DNA of 64,000 nucleotides from Druceiella hillmani (GCA_039881145.1 JAYKKI010000139.1:2836501-2900500); one strand, 5' to 3'. Positions 1-13,146 are shown, counted from the stretch's first letter. The notes: generated by a model from the letters alone, not told the origin. Numbers and translations are program-made.

Positions 1-2546
1 ACGAAAAGAAGTCAAAGCTTTCCTGTGACGCTACAGAAAAACTTAAAAAATCGTGCGATACCCTTCGAAAATATATTTCAATTGATTTAATTGAAGAAGC
101 CCTCTCTTGTATTTTGACAAATAATTTACGATTGACAAATGTTTTATATTCAGATTAATATAGATCTCTATGCAGTGAATAATGTAATCTATTTTTGTCC
201 TAATTGTAATGTAGAGAATTATAAATAGCATACATTTCAACAATGAATTTATTTGTTTTCTTAATAAATCTTTGCTCCATTTACAGCTTATTGTCAATGT
301 TTTAGTAAATTACTCTGGAAAAAAACTGTGAATTACGGGTAGTACTCCCACTACCAGAATTCCTTGACATTTCCGCACCTACAGATATTTTAAAGAACAG
401 ATTTTTTCACAGGCGTGATATGGTGCATATTTCCTAAATTAGAAAATCTACATAACTGCGTTACAGTTTCCTATAATCTCGTAGGTAGATTTTACCAACT
501 CTGCTGCTAATGAAGTGGATGCTCTAAAAATATTTTATTGGAAAAACAATGAGTACTTTATTTAGCTCCACTGTAACCTTAAAAAATTAGCTAGTGCAAG
601 ATATGTGGATTAATAAGACATATTACTACGCCAAATTTTAACTTTTCACGTCGTACAGTTTCTATGTAACTCGGCTGTAACGGACGGACAGACAGAGAAG
701 TGAGATAAACATTTTTTTTTCAGTTTGTGATAAAAAACCCTAAAAATGTTTACAGTTCATACAAACGGAATCAATCAAATGGAATCAATATAAACATAAA
801 TTAAACATAACGGAAATGATGAGACGCCATGGACTATATAAATATTTCAAAATTTTGATTCTAAAATCGTGAATTGAACACGTAAATAAATCAAGGTTAG
901 ACCTATCGCTTTAGTAAGTTTGGAATAATAAATTTAAAAACTTGAGGGCACATTTTGTTTAACTGCGAAATGCACAGAAATGTATGTCATGTCCGTCTAA
1001 CAACAGCGCGAGTCAACAAAGCAAATCAATATTGTAAAGGATAGAGTCTTTAGTCACCGTGACTTGGTTGAGAAAAGATTGTTATTTTAGTTATTATAAG
1101 AATTCGTTAAAATATTCTTAAGAAAGTAGAAGTATCGAATATATTACTGAAGCGTGTTTAAGTCATAAAAATATAAATAATTAAAGAAGTAGATAATGAA
1201 AGTATAACGCTAAATACTAGCGGATTCACGCAGGCCCGAAAACTAAATATTTTCCAAAAAATTAATTTCATTAATTCTATAATATTAATAGCAAAAATCG
1301 ATAATATTTTATGAATTTATTTGCAGTTTATGAATCTCAAGTGTTACCTTACATATCACATATAATATGATCAATCGAATTATCCAATCAATTACTGTTC
1401 TAGAATTTATTACCAAATATAGATAGAGAAAGTAGTATGATCCCTCTTCAACTATTGAAAAAATTGCTTGAGTTATTAATAATTCAAATATAATGAAACT
1501 TTAGGACAAGTTTAACTCAAAGTTTAATGATTTGTAAATTAAATAAAATTCTGCGTGTTACTTAGTCATTATAAAGTTTAAGTAGGCATTGGAGAAGCTG
1601 GATATTTATTTATTTAAGCACGGTTGAACTACGAAAACGGTGAATTGTTACGTTAAATAAAATTAATTCATCTATCATGCAATTATTAATATGCTGATGT
1701 TTATCTATATTAATAACATAATCTGTCGATGCAAGGAAAACCTCCATAAAAATTAATTTATTTGGAAAAAGGTGTCATATATCTTGTTAGCTTCAACTAA
1801 ATGCTGTCAGAACTTTTGGTTGTTAGCCGTTTAGATTATTATCCCAGCTTCACTTGAAATAATAATCTGAACTAGAATAACATTTTCACAGTCAACGGAG
1901 ATTAACCACTTTCGTAATAGATTTGTATGCAATTAAGCTACGTTGGGAACGAGCTAGTTTTTTTAGCTAGATTTATTTTTGTAAGTGATTTTTGGATTTA
2001 AAAGTTTGTTTGAAATTATTAGAAGTAATGTACACTTTTAAAGTAGTTGTTATATTTACTTTAGTAGGATCTTTTGCAAGATCTTAAGGTTAGGTAACAT
2101 TGAGTTGCTTTATTTTCCGAAGTCGTAGTGGCGGACAAATAAATACTCGTGCATTAGTCGAGGTCGCATTGCAGCTGCTCGTTCTTTTAAATTTTTTTTT
2201 GTAAATGGTTTTTTTTATAACGTTTGACCTGCATGAATTTTAACTATTGACACTTAAACAATTTTGTGCAGAAATTTCAGAGGGATCAAATGAAATTATT
2301 TTCTTCGAATTGCATATATCATGCGGAGAAAACTTCAAACAATTGAAAAATAAAGTGATATGAATAGGAATTTGAAAATTATTTTTTTAATATTCTATTT
2401 AAAATCATTCTATAGGTTCTAATGAAATTGACTACTAAAGTATATTATTAAACCAGTAATAATTAAGAAAAACACAAAATTACTAGAAATTTATTTAAAT
2501 GTTTCCGGATGTTTGCAGTACATATATAGACTATATTTAAATATGT

Positions 2547-2549
<3 letters not shown>
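1..2549. other. AT-rich non-coding stretch
   Basis: No convincing coding region. The short frame at 43-297 on the minus strand is AT-driven and matches nothing I know. The stretch contains one copy of a dispersed repeat (listed separately) and a somewhat GC-richer patch near 2100-2180, in which I recognise nothing. Confidence 0.6.
576..700 (+). repeat. Dispersed repeat family R1, copy 1
   Basis: This segment shares a core of about 75 bp with 31825-31896 and more weakly with 9657-9700. Common blocks are ACCTTAAAA, ATATGTG, TTAATAAGA, TACTA and CCAAA, in the same order and spacing. It is followed by a GGACGGACAGACAGAG run, a tail seen in many insect interspersed repeats. Class unknown; a SINE or the 3' end of a non-autonomous element are possibilities. 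Confidence 0.45.
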
Positions 2550-2597
<48 letters not shown>

Positions 2598-2608
2598 TAT
2601 ATACATAT
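2550..2608. repeat. (TA)n microsatellite
   Basis: Alternating TA dinucleotides, interrupted near the 3' end by AC steps. Confidence 0.95.
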
Positions 2609-3720
2609 AAATATGTGTAATTTCGGTTTTATTTATCATACAATTTGCTAATTACTTTCTGTAGCATTAAAGATACATATATTTTGGCTAAAAATAAATA
2701 ATTTTAATTCAGTTAATAAGGACGTTTTGCACGATTTATTAAATATAATTTTATTCGTGCCTATAATTCGTGTATATGTTAATATTATGTATCTTTCTAT
2801 AGTAACATGACTATTGTGAAATTATCGTAGTGAAGGTTCAATTTTTAAGGCCAACGAAATCTTTCACTATCCGAGGGAGAGAACAGACCGGGGGAGGTAT
2901 TCGATACAAATTAGTCAAAAAATGAAGATCGAATATTTAGACCACCAAATAATATAAATTCGGTAAACCTGTAGTGATTGCCCGTGATTTTGTGAACACC
3001 TTATATTGCGACATGTCAGTAGGTATTTGCATTATTTAAGTGGCTCTTTACCGTTAAACTTGCAATCAATTATTGACAATCGCGGTTAAACCAATGAAAG
3101 AAAAATTTAAGTGATTTGGGTCGAAGATATTTTGACAATTTTCTAGGCTCTCAAAACACTTGTAATAAACCACTATGATATTTTTAAAATCGCAATATTC
3201 CTTGACTATCCTAATACAAAATAATTATATCAAAAGGACACAAATAATATTAAATTACGTTCAAGTAATAGATACAAATAAAGTTACATTGATTAAATTG
3301 TGCAAACGCACTTTATCGAGTGGATATAATTCCTTTAAAACGCCAATCTGTCAAGGCTTTTATTTGATGCTACGGAAAGCACTTAGTAGATTGTGCGAAA
3401 AATACGGTCGACAAAACGTATTAAGTAAATTGTCCTGTTTATGTCACTTTTACGTTTAAAGGTTGGTGGGCCCTTTGTGATTGATCACAATGAGGTTTCA
3501 AGTCACATTGATTTGACACCGATCTTACGAAATAGCTTGGTAACCTTGTTGCGTGTCGAGCTTAATTTGAGTTCTGTAAATTTCTTATAGAATGTGATTG
3601 TTTTTATTTATTTATTTATTCTCTGCTGGTCACTCAAAAAACTTGGTCTCACGAAAGATTGCAATAGACTGTCATTAAAATACAACGAGTAATATTATAA
3701 CTTTGTCATTTGAAAACATA
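2609..3720. other. AT-rich non-coding stretch
   Basis: No recognisable gene. The 94-codon frame at 3175-3459 has biased AT-rich codons and no identifiable motif. Confidence 0.55.
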
Positions 3721-3741
3721 TATGATGTATATACATATACA

Positions 3742-3775
<34 letters not shown>
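3721..3775. repeat. (TA)n microsatellite
   Basis: TATATACA steps grading into pure TA repeats. Confidence 0.95.
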
Positions 3776-3778
<3 letters not shown>

Positions 3779-6501
3779 CCTTTAACGTTTATTATAAATG
3801 TCCAACTTAGTGCAACAGAAGCATACGAGTGGACGGCGGGAACACTTTTCAGTTCACTTTTGCTCGTCCCGTTATATTGTGGGTCGTAAGTTAGTGCGTT
3901 TTGTGATTACATTGCGACTAGTTCTGATATGATTTTTATGAACAAGATGAACGTATTAACTATCAAATCATAACATTGGTTGTCTTTATTCCTTTATACA
4001 CGTCCAAATTCGAGATTTGACTGTTATAAAACACAACTGTTACAAACAATTTACACCAAATACTGAAGTGTTTACCAAGCGAACTCGATGAAAGTTAATA
4101 CAAAGATAGAGAAAAATACTTTAATTAAACTCATAAAAGCTATTTCAAAAGTCGTATCGTTTATGCGACATAAATTATAAATTTATATGCTGAGTTCGAA
4201 TTTTTTTCTTTTCGTTAAATCAGATTCTTTATCTTTATAAACACAACGAATATAGCATGAATTTTCACTATTAAATACCACTTCCTTATTTTCACTTTCT
4301 GAATTATTTTTCAATGAACCGAATGACAATGATACAAATAGAGTAGTATTTATAATCCACTATACGAGCAAGCGTGTATCGTAATTTAAATGGGGTGCTT
4401 TATTCTCCATTATTCTCTATATTATTATTTTTATCATAACATCAAATAAGTACAAAATACATACACAAAGTAGAAAAATATATTTAAGAAATTTATAATA
4501 ACAGACAAGTAAACTATTGGACAAAACAAATTCATTCAAACTGACCGCTGAAGGCATTTATTTGTTCGGGGAACATTTACACTCGTAAGTCTGTCATCAA
4601 ATTTGCTAACGATTAAAATATATTTTATATTTCTGGGAGAATTGTTAAAGCTTGATAATCTGAGAGGGACAGTCCTATCTCCAAGGCAATACCTCTGTTA
4701 GATTATCATCCTTTTCTTCAATACATACTTTAGATTTAAGGTCACTCATCATAAATGTTATATTTATTTAGGGTAGTTGTTCCACAGTGCTTTCAAGTTT
4801 TTCGCAAAAGCCGTTAGAAAGTGAAAAAAAGTATCATTAAAAAAATAGTTGTGTAAATTTTAGAGAGTTGCCCTCTTAAAATTTCCAGAAAATACTTGAA
4901 TGTTTTTTTAATGTCCTGTGCTGCTTGGGTTATCAATTGAAAGAGCTATTTATAATAAATCCAAAACTATTGGAATCATTTTATTAGCTTGACTGGAAGA
5001 ACTGAATTCTGTAACGATAGTGTACTGAAGCAAACGCATCACTAAAGAAAAAAATTATGTGGCGTTGTATCCTGTGAAAATTGTAGAACTAGACAATACC
5101 TGAAAACATCAGTTAGAAACATTAGGTATGTGCCTGGATGTATTATGGCAATTTATGTCATGACAAAAAACCACACACATAAACTCAGCTGCGTTACCGA
5201 TTTTCATCAGATGCATCACTATACAGACAGACAGAAATACGGGAGGAAATATTTTAATTCGTCGTAAATAACGTCGAATTTCAACTTTCGACGACAACTA
5301 ACTTTTGACTGAAATGACTATGATCGATGGACAGATGCAAACGAGAGTGATCTTGTGTGGGTTCCGTTATCATTTTGAAGTTCTAATCATTAAATTACGG
5401 TTTTTATATCATTTAACGACATTTGAATTCATTAGAGATAAAATAGTACAACAATTAAATTTTAAAGGCACCAATTAACAATGGAGTAAATGATTAAGCA
5501 GTAAAATTTCCGTCTGTGTATTAATTAACGAATCATAAGTTTTTGGTACCAAATAAAGTGTATCATGAACAAAATTAAAGTAAATACTTTATTGTAAGAT
5601 AATCAGTCGAGCTAAATTGATTTTGATTATTGCGAGTGAACCCGCCGCTTGTAGCCAGTAATTAAGTAAATTAGTAATTAAATAAAAAATATTGTTACTT
5701 CGAAGGCTCAGAAAACCGTAAAAGTAATCTTGCTTACCACACTCTATTAAATAAATTAAAAAACGTGATTAGACCTACTTAACGCATTCACGTTTGACTT
5801 TCCTGAAATAAAATATGTAACAGTTGTCACATTTATTATGTCGATAACACGCCGACTCCTTGACAAGGGCAGATCAGAATTGGAAAATCTTGTATCAATA
5901 CCGGATGTACAATAAATAAAGCATAATGTAGAGTGTCACGCGTTGTTTGTTGTGAAGCTTGGTGTGATAAATTCCAGAAATATCTAATTCGTGCCAACCA
6001 ATTATTTTTCATTGTAGAGGTTGAAAGTCGTTGTTTGTGTGTGTATATGCATTTATATCTGTATAAATACTAATATGTAGCAAATGCATTTCCGAATTTC
6101 ATGCATGCATATATATAAATATATTCGAATTTTTTAAAAATGTTTAGCAGTTGTTTTTCTTTCAAATTCTTTATTACGGCAATGCTTAGGACGTAAGCAT
6201 CCCAACGGTTATAACTAATATATACGCCCTAGAACAAGTCTTACGGCTAATCGGGTGGCTATATCCAAGCCAATTGACTACTGGATTTTTAACAGCCTCA
6301 TGTAACATAGTGTATCATATCACTTTGTTGATTAAATGGATTTTAAACAGAAGAGACATTGATTAATCGTATTATTAAACTATAGTCATGATTGACATGC
6401 GCGTGTAGTCAGTCAATAAACATTCTGAAGTAACAAAAAAATTCTGTTCAATAATTAAAATTTTAAAAACATTATAATTTTTACAGCCTTTGCCAAAAAA
6501 A
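3776..6501. other. Non-coding stretch, nothing recognised
   Basis: A patch at 3805-3900 is less AT-rich and contains a TTCAGT initiator-like site, but no supporting promoter element is seen. Around 5215-5240 there is an ACAGACAGACAG run of the kind that tails insect interspersed repeats. No coding region recognised. Confidence 0.5.
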
Positions 6502-6543
6502 CATAAATATATATATGTATATATATATATATATATACATATA

Positions 6544-6592
<49 letters not shown>

Positions 6593-6604
6593 ATGTATGT
6601 ATGC
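6502..6604. repeat. (TA)n-(TG)n compound microsatellite
   Basis: A TA tract is followed by a TG tract and TATG steps. The tyrosine/isoleucine-rich ORF on the minus strand here is microsatellite read-through, not a gene. Confidence 0.95.
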
Positions 6605-6694
6605 ATATTATATTTTTGTACAATACCTGTCTTATCTAATGACTTTCAAATAATTTTTATTGAATTTAAACAGAGTTAAGATCTATCTCAAATT

Positions 6695-6737
6695 GAACAT
6701 TTGTCATAATCTATTTAATAGATTATGACAAATGTTC
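6695..6737. repeat. Perfect palindrome, 20-bp arms, 3-nt spacer
   Basis: The left arm begins GAACATTTGTCATAATC (6695-6714). The right arm at 6718-6737 is its exact reverse complement, around a TTA spacer. It is one of a series of short-spacer inverted duplications in this window. Confidence 0.95.
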
Positions 6738-7873
6738 CTGTACAAAAGTTCCTCTTAATGCTTATCTATTTAATAGCTTTTATTATTGCTTGGAGCTTAA
6801 AGAAGCAGGTAAATATAAAAACAAAACATAGAAAATCCTTTTTCCAAAATTCTCTAATTTTCGTATATAAGTTTTATGCTTCGAACAATTTTATTACTAA
6901 GGTAGAAAATTGTTACCTTACAAAGTTCATTACACAATCAATTGAATGGCTTTAAATTAAAGTGGCCTCTAATTCCGTTACTTCTTATTTATAGTTCAAC
7001 CCTGCTTAAATATAGTTTACTGCTTCATTGGCCGTTTATACTTTATAATGGGGTTGCATTGCAGAGAAATTATTTTAATTTTGTTGTCAATAAACATTGG
7101 GTTAATAATATACAATTTCCGTAATATTGTCAAAAAGATTATAGTTGATAAGTGACGAAAATTTTTCTATTTAAAAACAATAGTAAATTTTAGTATAGAT
7201 TTAGTTATACTTACATGGGTTATTCAATGATAGATTTTGGTTTTGAGATGGGCCCGTAGCAGAATGGATCATTCAATTGGTTAGGAATGGATATAAAATA
7301 TAAAATAATTGAACCATATAAAAATAAATGAACCTTAATTGGTTAATATATCGAAATAAGGATTAGAAATTGAATCTGTTGAATCATTCACTTTCAGTGT
7401 TAATTTAGTCCCAGATGATGTTGTGCTTGTGGTTCCTTGGACCTTAAAATTAACGTCGAAAAGTGTAAGGAATGGCTATTAATATGCATTGCGCCCTTAT
7501 GTTTTGCGTTCTATTAGTTTCGTAACTAAAAGAAATTAAAATACTTATGTGAATACTTGCCCGTTTTTCGAAATAAATATTTGCCGATTTACCCGAAAAT
7601 TTTAACAAATATTTTGTTTGTGTCATTTTGGTTTAGAATAAAAACCAAAATTAAAATGTTTAATAAAAATCCATCAAGACTACCATTACTATTTCTGTTC
7701 CCGATATAAGTTACATTGTAGGAGCAGAGAAAAACTATTTGCGTACCTAAAAGAATTTCAATTAGTCACGAATTGATAAAACTGCAAATTTTTAGGCTTA
7801 GACAGGGCACGGCGTAATTTTATTTTATACCTTTCGATTAAAACGTTTATGGAGAAATTCGTGTTCAAAAAAA
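6738..7873. other. AT-rich non-coding stretch
   Basis: No gene seen. Two adjacent AT-rich frames at 6725-7124 have no recognisable motif. Confidence 0.55.
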
Positions 7874-8475
7874 ATGGAAACATTCGTTCACAAAAATATG
7901 TTGCAGCGACCCCTGGCGAGATAATACCATAACACCTATCTGAAAAGCATCGCCGGGTAGTCGCAAATATTTTGCAGAAAACCGCGTCTAAATCGATCAA
8001 ACCATTTTGGAATTAATGAAAAGATTCGTTTGCAACATAATGTTTATTACGACGCCCCTGGTAAGTTAACATCATAGCACCTATCTAGGAACTACCGCCG
8101 ATTAGTCTCAAATATATTGCAGAAAATCGTATTTAAATCGGTCATAGTGCTTAGGAGATATATGGAACATTCGTTTGCAACAAAATATTTATTGCGGCGC
8201 GCCCCGGTGAGTAATTACTAGGTATACCATGTACCTAAGAACTATTGCTGATTAGTCACAAATATATTGCAGAAAACCGCATTTAAATCGGTCAAGGGGT
8301 TTGGGAGATAAATGGAAACATTCGTTTGCAACAAAATGTTTATTATGGCGCCAATACGGAGTAATCACCGTAACAACCTATATAAGACCGTTACAAATGA
8401 ATCACAAACATTTTAGAGAGAACCATATCTAAATCGGTCACACCATTTTGGACATAAATGGGAACATTGATTGCA
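7874..8475 (+). repeat. Diverged tandem repeat, period about 145 bp, four copies
   Basis: Each unit starts near ATGGAAACATTCGTTTGCAA (about 7874, 8015, 8160 and 8312; a fifth partial start is near 8456). It then runs through TTTATTACGGCGCC-like, CACCTAT, GATTAGTC, ATATTGCAGAAAACCG and AAATCGGTCA blocks in the same order. Copies differ from one another by many substitutions and small indels, so the array is old. It is GC-richer than its surroundings. It may be satellite-type DNA or a tandemly expanded transposon tail. The minus-strand frame at 7758-8000 is a shadow. Confidence 0.85.
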
Positions 8476-8970
8476 CGAACAAAGAAACAACCTCTCACCC
8501 TAAACGCATATATCTCCTCCGTTCCGTTGTGGGTAAAAAGAGAATAAATGTTTTATTAATAAATGTTTTATTATGAGATTATAACTCATTACCGCCTTCT
8601 TCGTCCTGTATACATTAATGTGGTGCACATGACTTACTTGAACAATTATCATTTTTAAATATTCCAAATATTTTTTCATTTGTTTCATTTGTTTTTCTTA
8701 ACCTAATGCCTGGAAATTAATGTGAAACAAAGGTTTCTAACAAAAAAAAGACCTGTCAAGCTCCAGTAGAATTCGCAATACGGAAGTTCCGTAAACATGT
8801 AATTACTATTTAACTATTTACAAATTTTAAATTTGTTTATAACTTAAATGTATTGGCTTCTATATTTTTTCATTGTCTCCTATATTTTCGCATATTTTTT
8901 GAAATCGCATTTGAAATATACAATTTCAAATTACGAAAAAATATTTTGGTTTTTCTCATAGGTAATTTTA
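8476..8970. other. AT-rich spacer between tandem arrays
   Basis: Contains a short direct duplication of AATAAATGTTTTATT near 8536-8570. No gene seen. Confidence 0.55.
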
Positions 8971-9587
8971 AATATTAGCTACATGTACAGCTAAAGGAAA
9001 TATTAGCTACATGTACAGCTAAAGGAAATATTAGGTACATGTACAGCTAAAGGAAATATTAGCTACATGTACAGCTAAAGGAAATATTAGCTACATGTAC
9101 AGCTAAAGGAAATATTAGCTACATGTACAGCTAAAGGAAATATTAGGTACATGTACAGCTAAAGGAAATATTAGCTACATGTACAGCTAAAGGAAATATT
9201 AGCTACATGTACAGCTAAAGGAAATATTAGGTACATGTACAGCTAAAGGAAATATTAGCTATATGTACAGCTAAAGGAAATATTAGCTACATGTACAGCT
9301 AAAGGAAATATTAGGTACATGTACAGCTAAAGGAAATATTAGCTACATGTACAGCTAAAGGAAATATTAGCTACATGTACAGCTAAAGGAAATATTAGGT
9401 ACATGTACAGCTAAAGGAAATATTAGCTATATGTACAGCTAAAGGAAATATTAGCTATATGTACAGCTAAAGGAAATATTAGCTACATGTACAGCTAAAG
9501 GAAATATTAGCTATATGTACAGCTAAAGGAAATATTAGCTATATGTACAGCTAAAGAAAATATTAGCTATATGTACAGCTAAAGGAA
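8971..9587 (+). repeat. 28-bp minisatellite, 22 uninterrupted copies
   Basis: Every unit is exactly 28 bp, for example ATTAG starts at 8974, 9002 and 9030. The core is GCTACATGTACAGC, a near-palindrome flanked by AAATATTA and TAAAGG. Three variants differ at two positions: GCTAC, GGTAC (which makes a perfect GTACATGTAC palindrome) and GCTAT. Their order from 5' to 3', written C, G and T, is CCG C CCG CCG TCG CCG TTCTTT. This shows a three-unit (84-bp) higher-order repeat in the left two thirds and a T-variant expansion at the right edge. Units are almost identical, so expansion is recent. Confidence 0.97.
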
Positions 9588-9656
9588 AAAATTAAGACTT
9601 TCATTTACTCTCTGTTATATCGATTCATAAATATTTTTCAAAATTTAATTAGTTGA

Positions 9657-9700
9657 AAATATATAGATTAATAATATGTATTACGCCAAGTTGCAAGTTT
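9657..9700 (+). repeat. Dispersed repeat family R1, short copy
   Basis: Shares ATATAGATTAATAA, TATTACGCCAA and GCAAGTTT with the R1 copies at 576 and 31825. It lies just beyond the right edge of the 28-bp array. Confidence 0.35.
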
Positions 9701-10109
9701 TTATATCACAGGTTTTCTAAAAAAAGGCTGTTAATACATAAAAACATGAAACATTTTCCGTAATTTTAGGTGGAGTCGTTTTGAAAATAAAGAGGAGGCG
9801 TGAAGAGGAGTTTTCTTTTTCAAATTGAAATGTAATTTTTCCTTGTTTGATTATTATAATTCACAGTAAACGAGAACATAATGTTGAAGTTTCACACTTG
9901 GTTAGACATGTTGTCAATTTAGATTTTTATTCTTATAACATACTAGCTAAACCTCTTTTCTTGGCCCAAATAAAAAATTACGTTGATTGAATTTAGCTTT
10001 ATTCATTTATTTTATATAATAAATAAGTTTACTTAATGAGGCATTTTTTTATTTCTAGACTAATTTTGTTTAATGGGTGACAGTCAGTATTTAGTATTAC
10101 CCCCTCTTT
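9701..10109. other. Non-coding stretch
   Basis: Nothing recognised. It lies between the minisatellite and the Tc1-like relic, and I could not identify the terminal inverted repeat of that element here. Confidence 0.5.
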
Positions 10110-10675
10110 CCGTAAAAACTGCCTTTATTCATCTGGGCATACTTTTTATTAAACCATCAATGAAACTTTATGGTATTAGGTTCAATTCTTCCATCTGCTC
10201 TTTTGAGGTTAAGTTTTTCCAACATATGCCAAAAATATTTTAACATTACGGTTATTTGATCGTGCTGGTTACCCTATAACTTTAATTCCGACCTCAGTAA
10301 GATACTCCGACACGTCCGTTGCAGTATGAAGTCGAGCATTATCGAGGACTAAAAAAACTCCTCTTCAATGTACGGGACCCATACCATTACTGACCCACCA
10401 CAATAAGGCACTCTTCCAACAAAGTTACACTGAGTGTATCTTTCTCCGGGTTACCTCCTTACTTTAACCCTTCCATCTTCTGATTTAAGACAGAATCTGA
10501 ACTCATCAGTGAAGAATGCCATTGCCCAAGCGTCATAATCCCAGTTTCGGTACAGACGAGCAAAGTTAAACCGAGCTACTCGATGACCTGCGGTAAGTAA
10601 AGGTCCTCCTGCAGATAAGCATGCCCCTATTCTAACCGCCTTAGTTTTCTTCTAATGTTTCTGATGCTAACCATG
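10110..10675 (-). pseudogene. Tc1-like (Tc1/mariner superfamily) transposase relic
   Basis: Reading the minus strand gives fragments typical of Tc1-family DDE transposases, in the family order. They are RRKLRR, then GPLLTAGHRVARFNFARL, NWDYDAWAMAFFTDEFRF with the first catalytic Asp, DGRVKV followed by RR-stop-PGER, VPYCGGSVMVW, LDNARLHTATDVSEYL with the second Asp, and VGIKVI with PARS. The frame is broken by stops and frameshifts. About 45 residues normally lying between VMVW and DNAR are deleted. The third-acid region reads PARSNNRN where PARSPDLNP is usual, so that Asp is lost. The N-terminal paired-like DNA-binding domain is mostly missing. The copy is clearly dead. I did not find its terminal inverted repeats. 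Confidence 0.88.
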
Positions 10676-12304
10676 CCAGTTCACGTAATTTGATAAAAGA
10701 AGGATTTCATTTGCATTTTATTTACGAATGCATTTGTTTTTGTTTTTGGGTACATGTTAATTTAATATTGAGTACAATGTTCAACGTTGAGTAGTAAAAT
10801 ACATTTTCCGAGACACTTTATTTTTGTCGTTTCTCTCACAAATTTGTTATAATTACCTAAAGAGAAAATTATTTAATAAATCTAAGTGATAATGTCGAAT
10901 TTAAGCATTGCTCAAGTGTCAAAAGCTGTAACTTCAATTGAAAATGATTACACTTGCCGTGAAGTTGTAATTATTAAAAAAAAAAATGTTTAGCAAATTT
11001 ACTTCATGTTCATCAAATGAAGGTATATAATGCATCCGGCGATCTCATTCTGAAGTTTAATTAAGATATTTTAATTGGCAATTAAAAAGTCTCATTAAAG
11101 CCTAAATTCTTTCATCAGCAATTTGAATTAGGCTGTTTTTGTTGTTTTCGTGTTAAATTTAGTTTTATTGAGAGATTTAATAGTACAGCGGGCTGCGCCA
11201 CGCTAATGATATTTTGATGATAGTAGCTGTTTTTTTTTATTTTCATTGTAACTTTTGGTAGGCTTTGGCAATTGACATTAAAAATCCACATTGATTTACA
11301 AATGTAAATATTTCCCTTTACCCAATTTCAGATACCGTGATGAAACACCATACTTAAAGATGTTTGAAAATATACTCGGAAATTGAAATATTGTGAATAT
11401 ATATTTCAGTTTAAATAATGTTACATTTTTTAAGTAGATTTTCCACAGAATTTTGAATTTGTGGACTCAAATAAAAATATTATCGTGGAAAAAAGTTACA
11501 TACATTGCCTTGTATTTTTTTCTAGAAATATGAGAACTACACGAAGGCAAAATGCAAAAAAGGACAAAACCGTCAAGAAAACTTCGACCAAATTGTTGAC
11601 TTGAAATAAAAGCAATTTATTATCTTTAGTGACGTATCCTGTCTCGAAGTCAATCGCGTCCCCTTTTTCGTAACCCCATTAGAACGCGTCTTACTATTAT
11701 CATTTATGAATATGGGCGACACTTAAAATTTCAGTAAGTAAATATAAAGTTAAAAGAAAAAAAATCAGAATTTATATTTCTAAAAACGACCAAGAAAGCT
11801 TTCAAGGATTCTTAAAAATGCGGTTTATATTATATTCAATTTATTTATTAGAATCACGCCGTGTACTTGAAAGATATAAATTACCAATAAAGTGATAGTA
11901 CATTAAAAGAAATGATGAAGTGAATTTGAACGCTCCTCGCGTTAGTGTAAATCACGTTACACGAATGTAAATATATTTGTGAAAAATATTTTCCTTCAAC
12001 GTCCGTAATGAAGCAAAATAGAAACAAAAATGTAATTTCTCTTCTCAACCACGTGTACATATTTACTGGCTTTTACTTAGTTACCTGCTAAACATTGAAT
12101 TTGAAAACTTATCCCGTTTTATGGAGACTTCAAATTATTGAAGCAACAATTTTTATCCTTTATCAATTTTACTTTCACTTTTCCTTAACTATACATTTGC
12201 GTGAGATAAAATTTCATTACCGAAAAAGTTGGAAAACATTAATAACACTATAACTTACTATTTGAACAATTTGAATAAGTCGATTAAAAGTAATAAATAA
12301 TAAT
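10676..12304. other. AT-rich non-coding stretch
   Basis: No coding region, repeat or RNA gene recognised. Confidence 0.55.
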
Positions 12305-12333
12305 ACACACGCACAGGCACACACACACACATT

Positions 12334-12401
<68 letters not shown>

Positions 12402-12405
12402 TACA

Positions 12406-12469
<64 letters not shown>
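12305..12469. repeat. (CA)n-(TG)n-(TA)n compound microsatellite
   Basis: A CA tract, a short TG tract, then more than 100 bp of TA with a few AC interruptions. The overlapping minus-strand ORFs are read-through. Confidence 0.95.
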
Positions 12470-12470
<1 letters not shown>

Positions 12471-13140
12471 TGGTGATAAATGAAAATATTTTTTCCGTTC
12501 ATTAATTTAAGTCTTCATCAAAACTAAGCATTATAGAATTCGATTTCTTAATGACAGAATAAACTAAGATACGGAGAGCAGGTTAATAAATGACCCGTGT
12601 GATATTATTATTGTTTGTTTCGAATATCACCTTAATTAAAACTGTTTTAAACATTTACGCAGTTCATTACACCAAATTGCATCTGCTTTATTTGTAGAGG
12701 TTACGAAAAAATCTGAGAAGTGGATTTAACTTATTCAAAACTTTATATAATATTTAAAAGTTGTGATAACTGAAAATACGACGGAGTATGTATAATATAT
12801 TTTTTGGAAGGAATTGTGCGTGTCAGCTCTGATACGCGACTGAAGTTTACTCCTTAAGTGCGATTATCTTGGAAGTATATAGTAGGTAACACAGTACATA
12901 AATATAATTACAAATATCAATATGATTAAATGTAAATGGAAAATGTTTGATAAAAAAATGCTAACAATATAATTATTTTCAAGCAAAACCCAAATGAACA
13001 AGACCAAATTTATACAACAATATGAAGAACATTTAGTAACGTCAGACTAAGAAGTTAAAATTAAAGAGACTTTTCTAATTTTGTAGTATACTAAATATCA
13101 CACGTAATAAAATTTAATGATTACATCTTGATACAAGCGA
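12470..13140. other. AT-rich non-coding stretch
   Basis: Nothing recognised. Confidence 0.5.
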
Positions 13141-13146
13141 ATGATA

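Noticed and set aside
3805..3900. GC-richer patch with TTCAGTTC as a promoter
   Set aside because: No TATA or downstream element at the right distance, and no transcript signal nearby.
7758..8000. 80-codon minus-strand ORF
   Set aside because: It runs through the 145-bp tandem repeat, and the frame is not kept between repeat units.
8971..9587. Regular 28-bp repeats as a possible CRISPR array
   Set aside because: Units abut directly with no unique spacers, and the context is eukaryotic.
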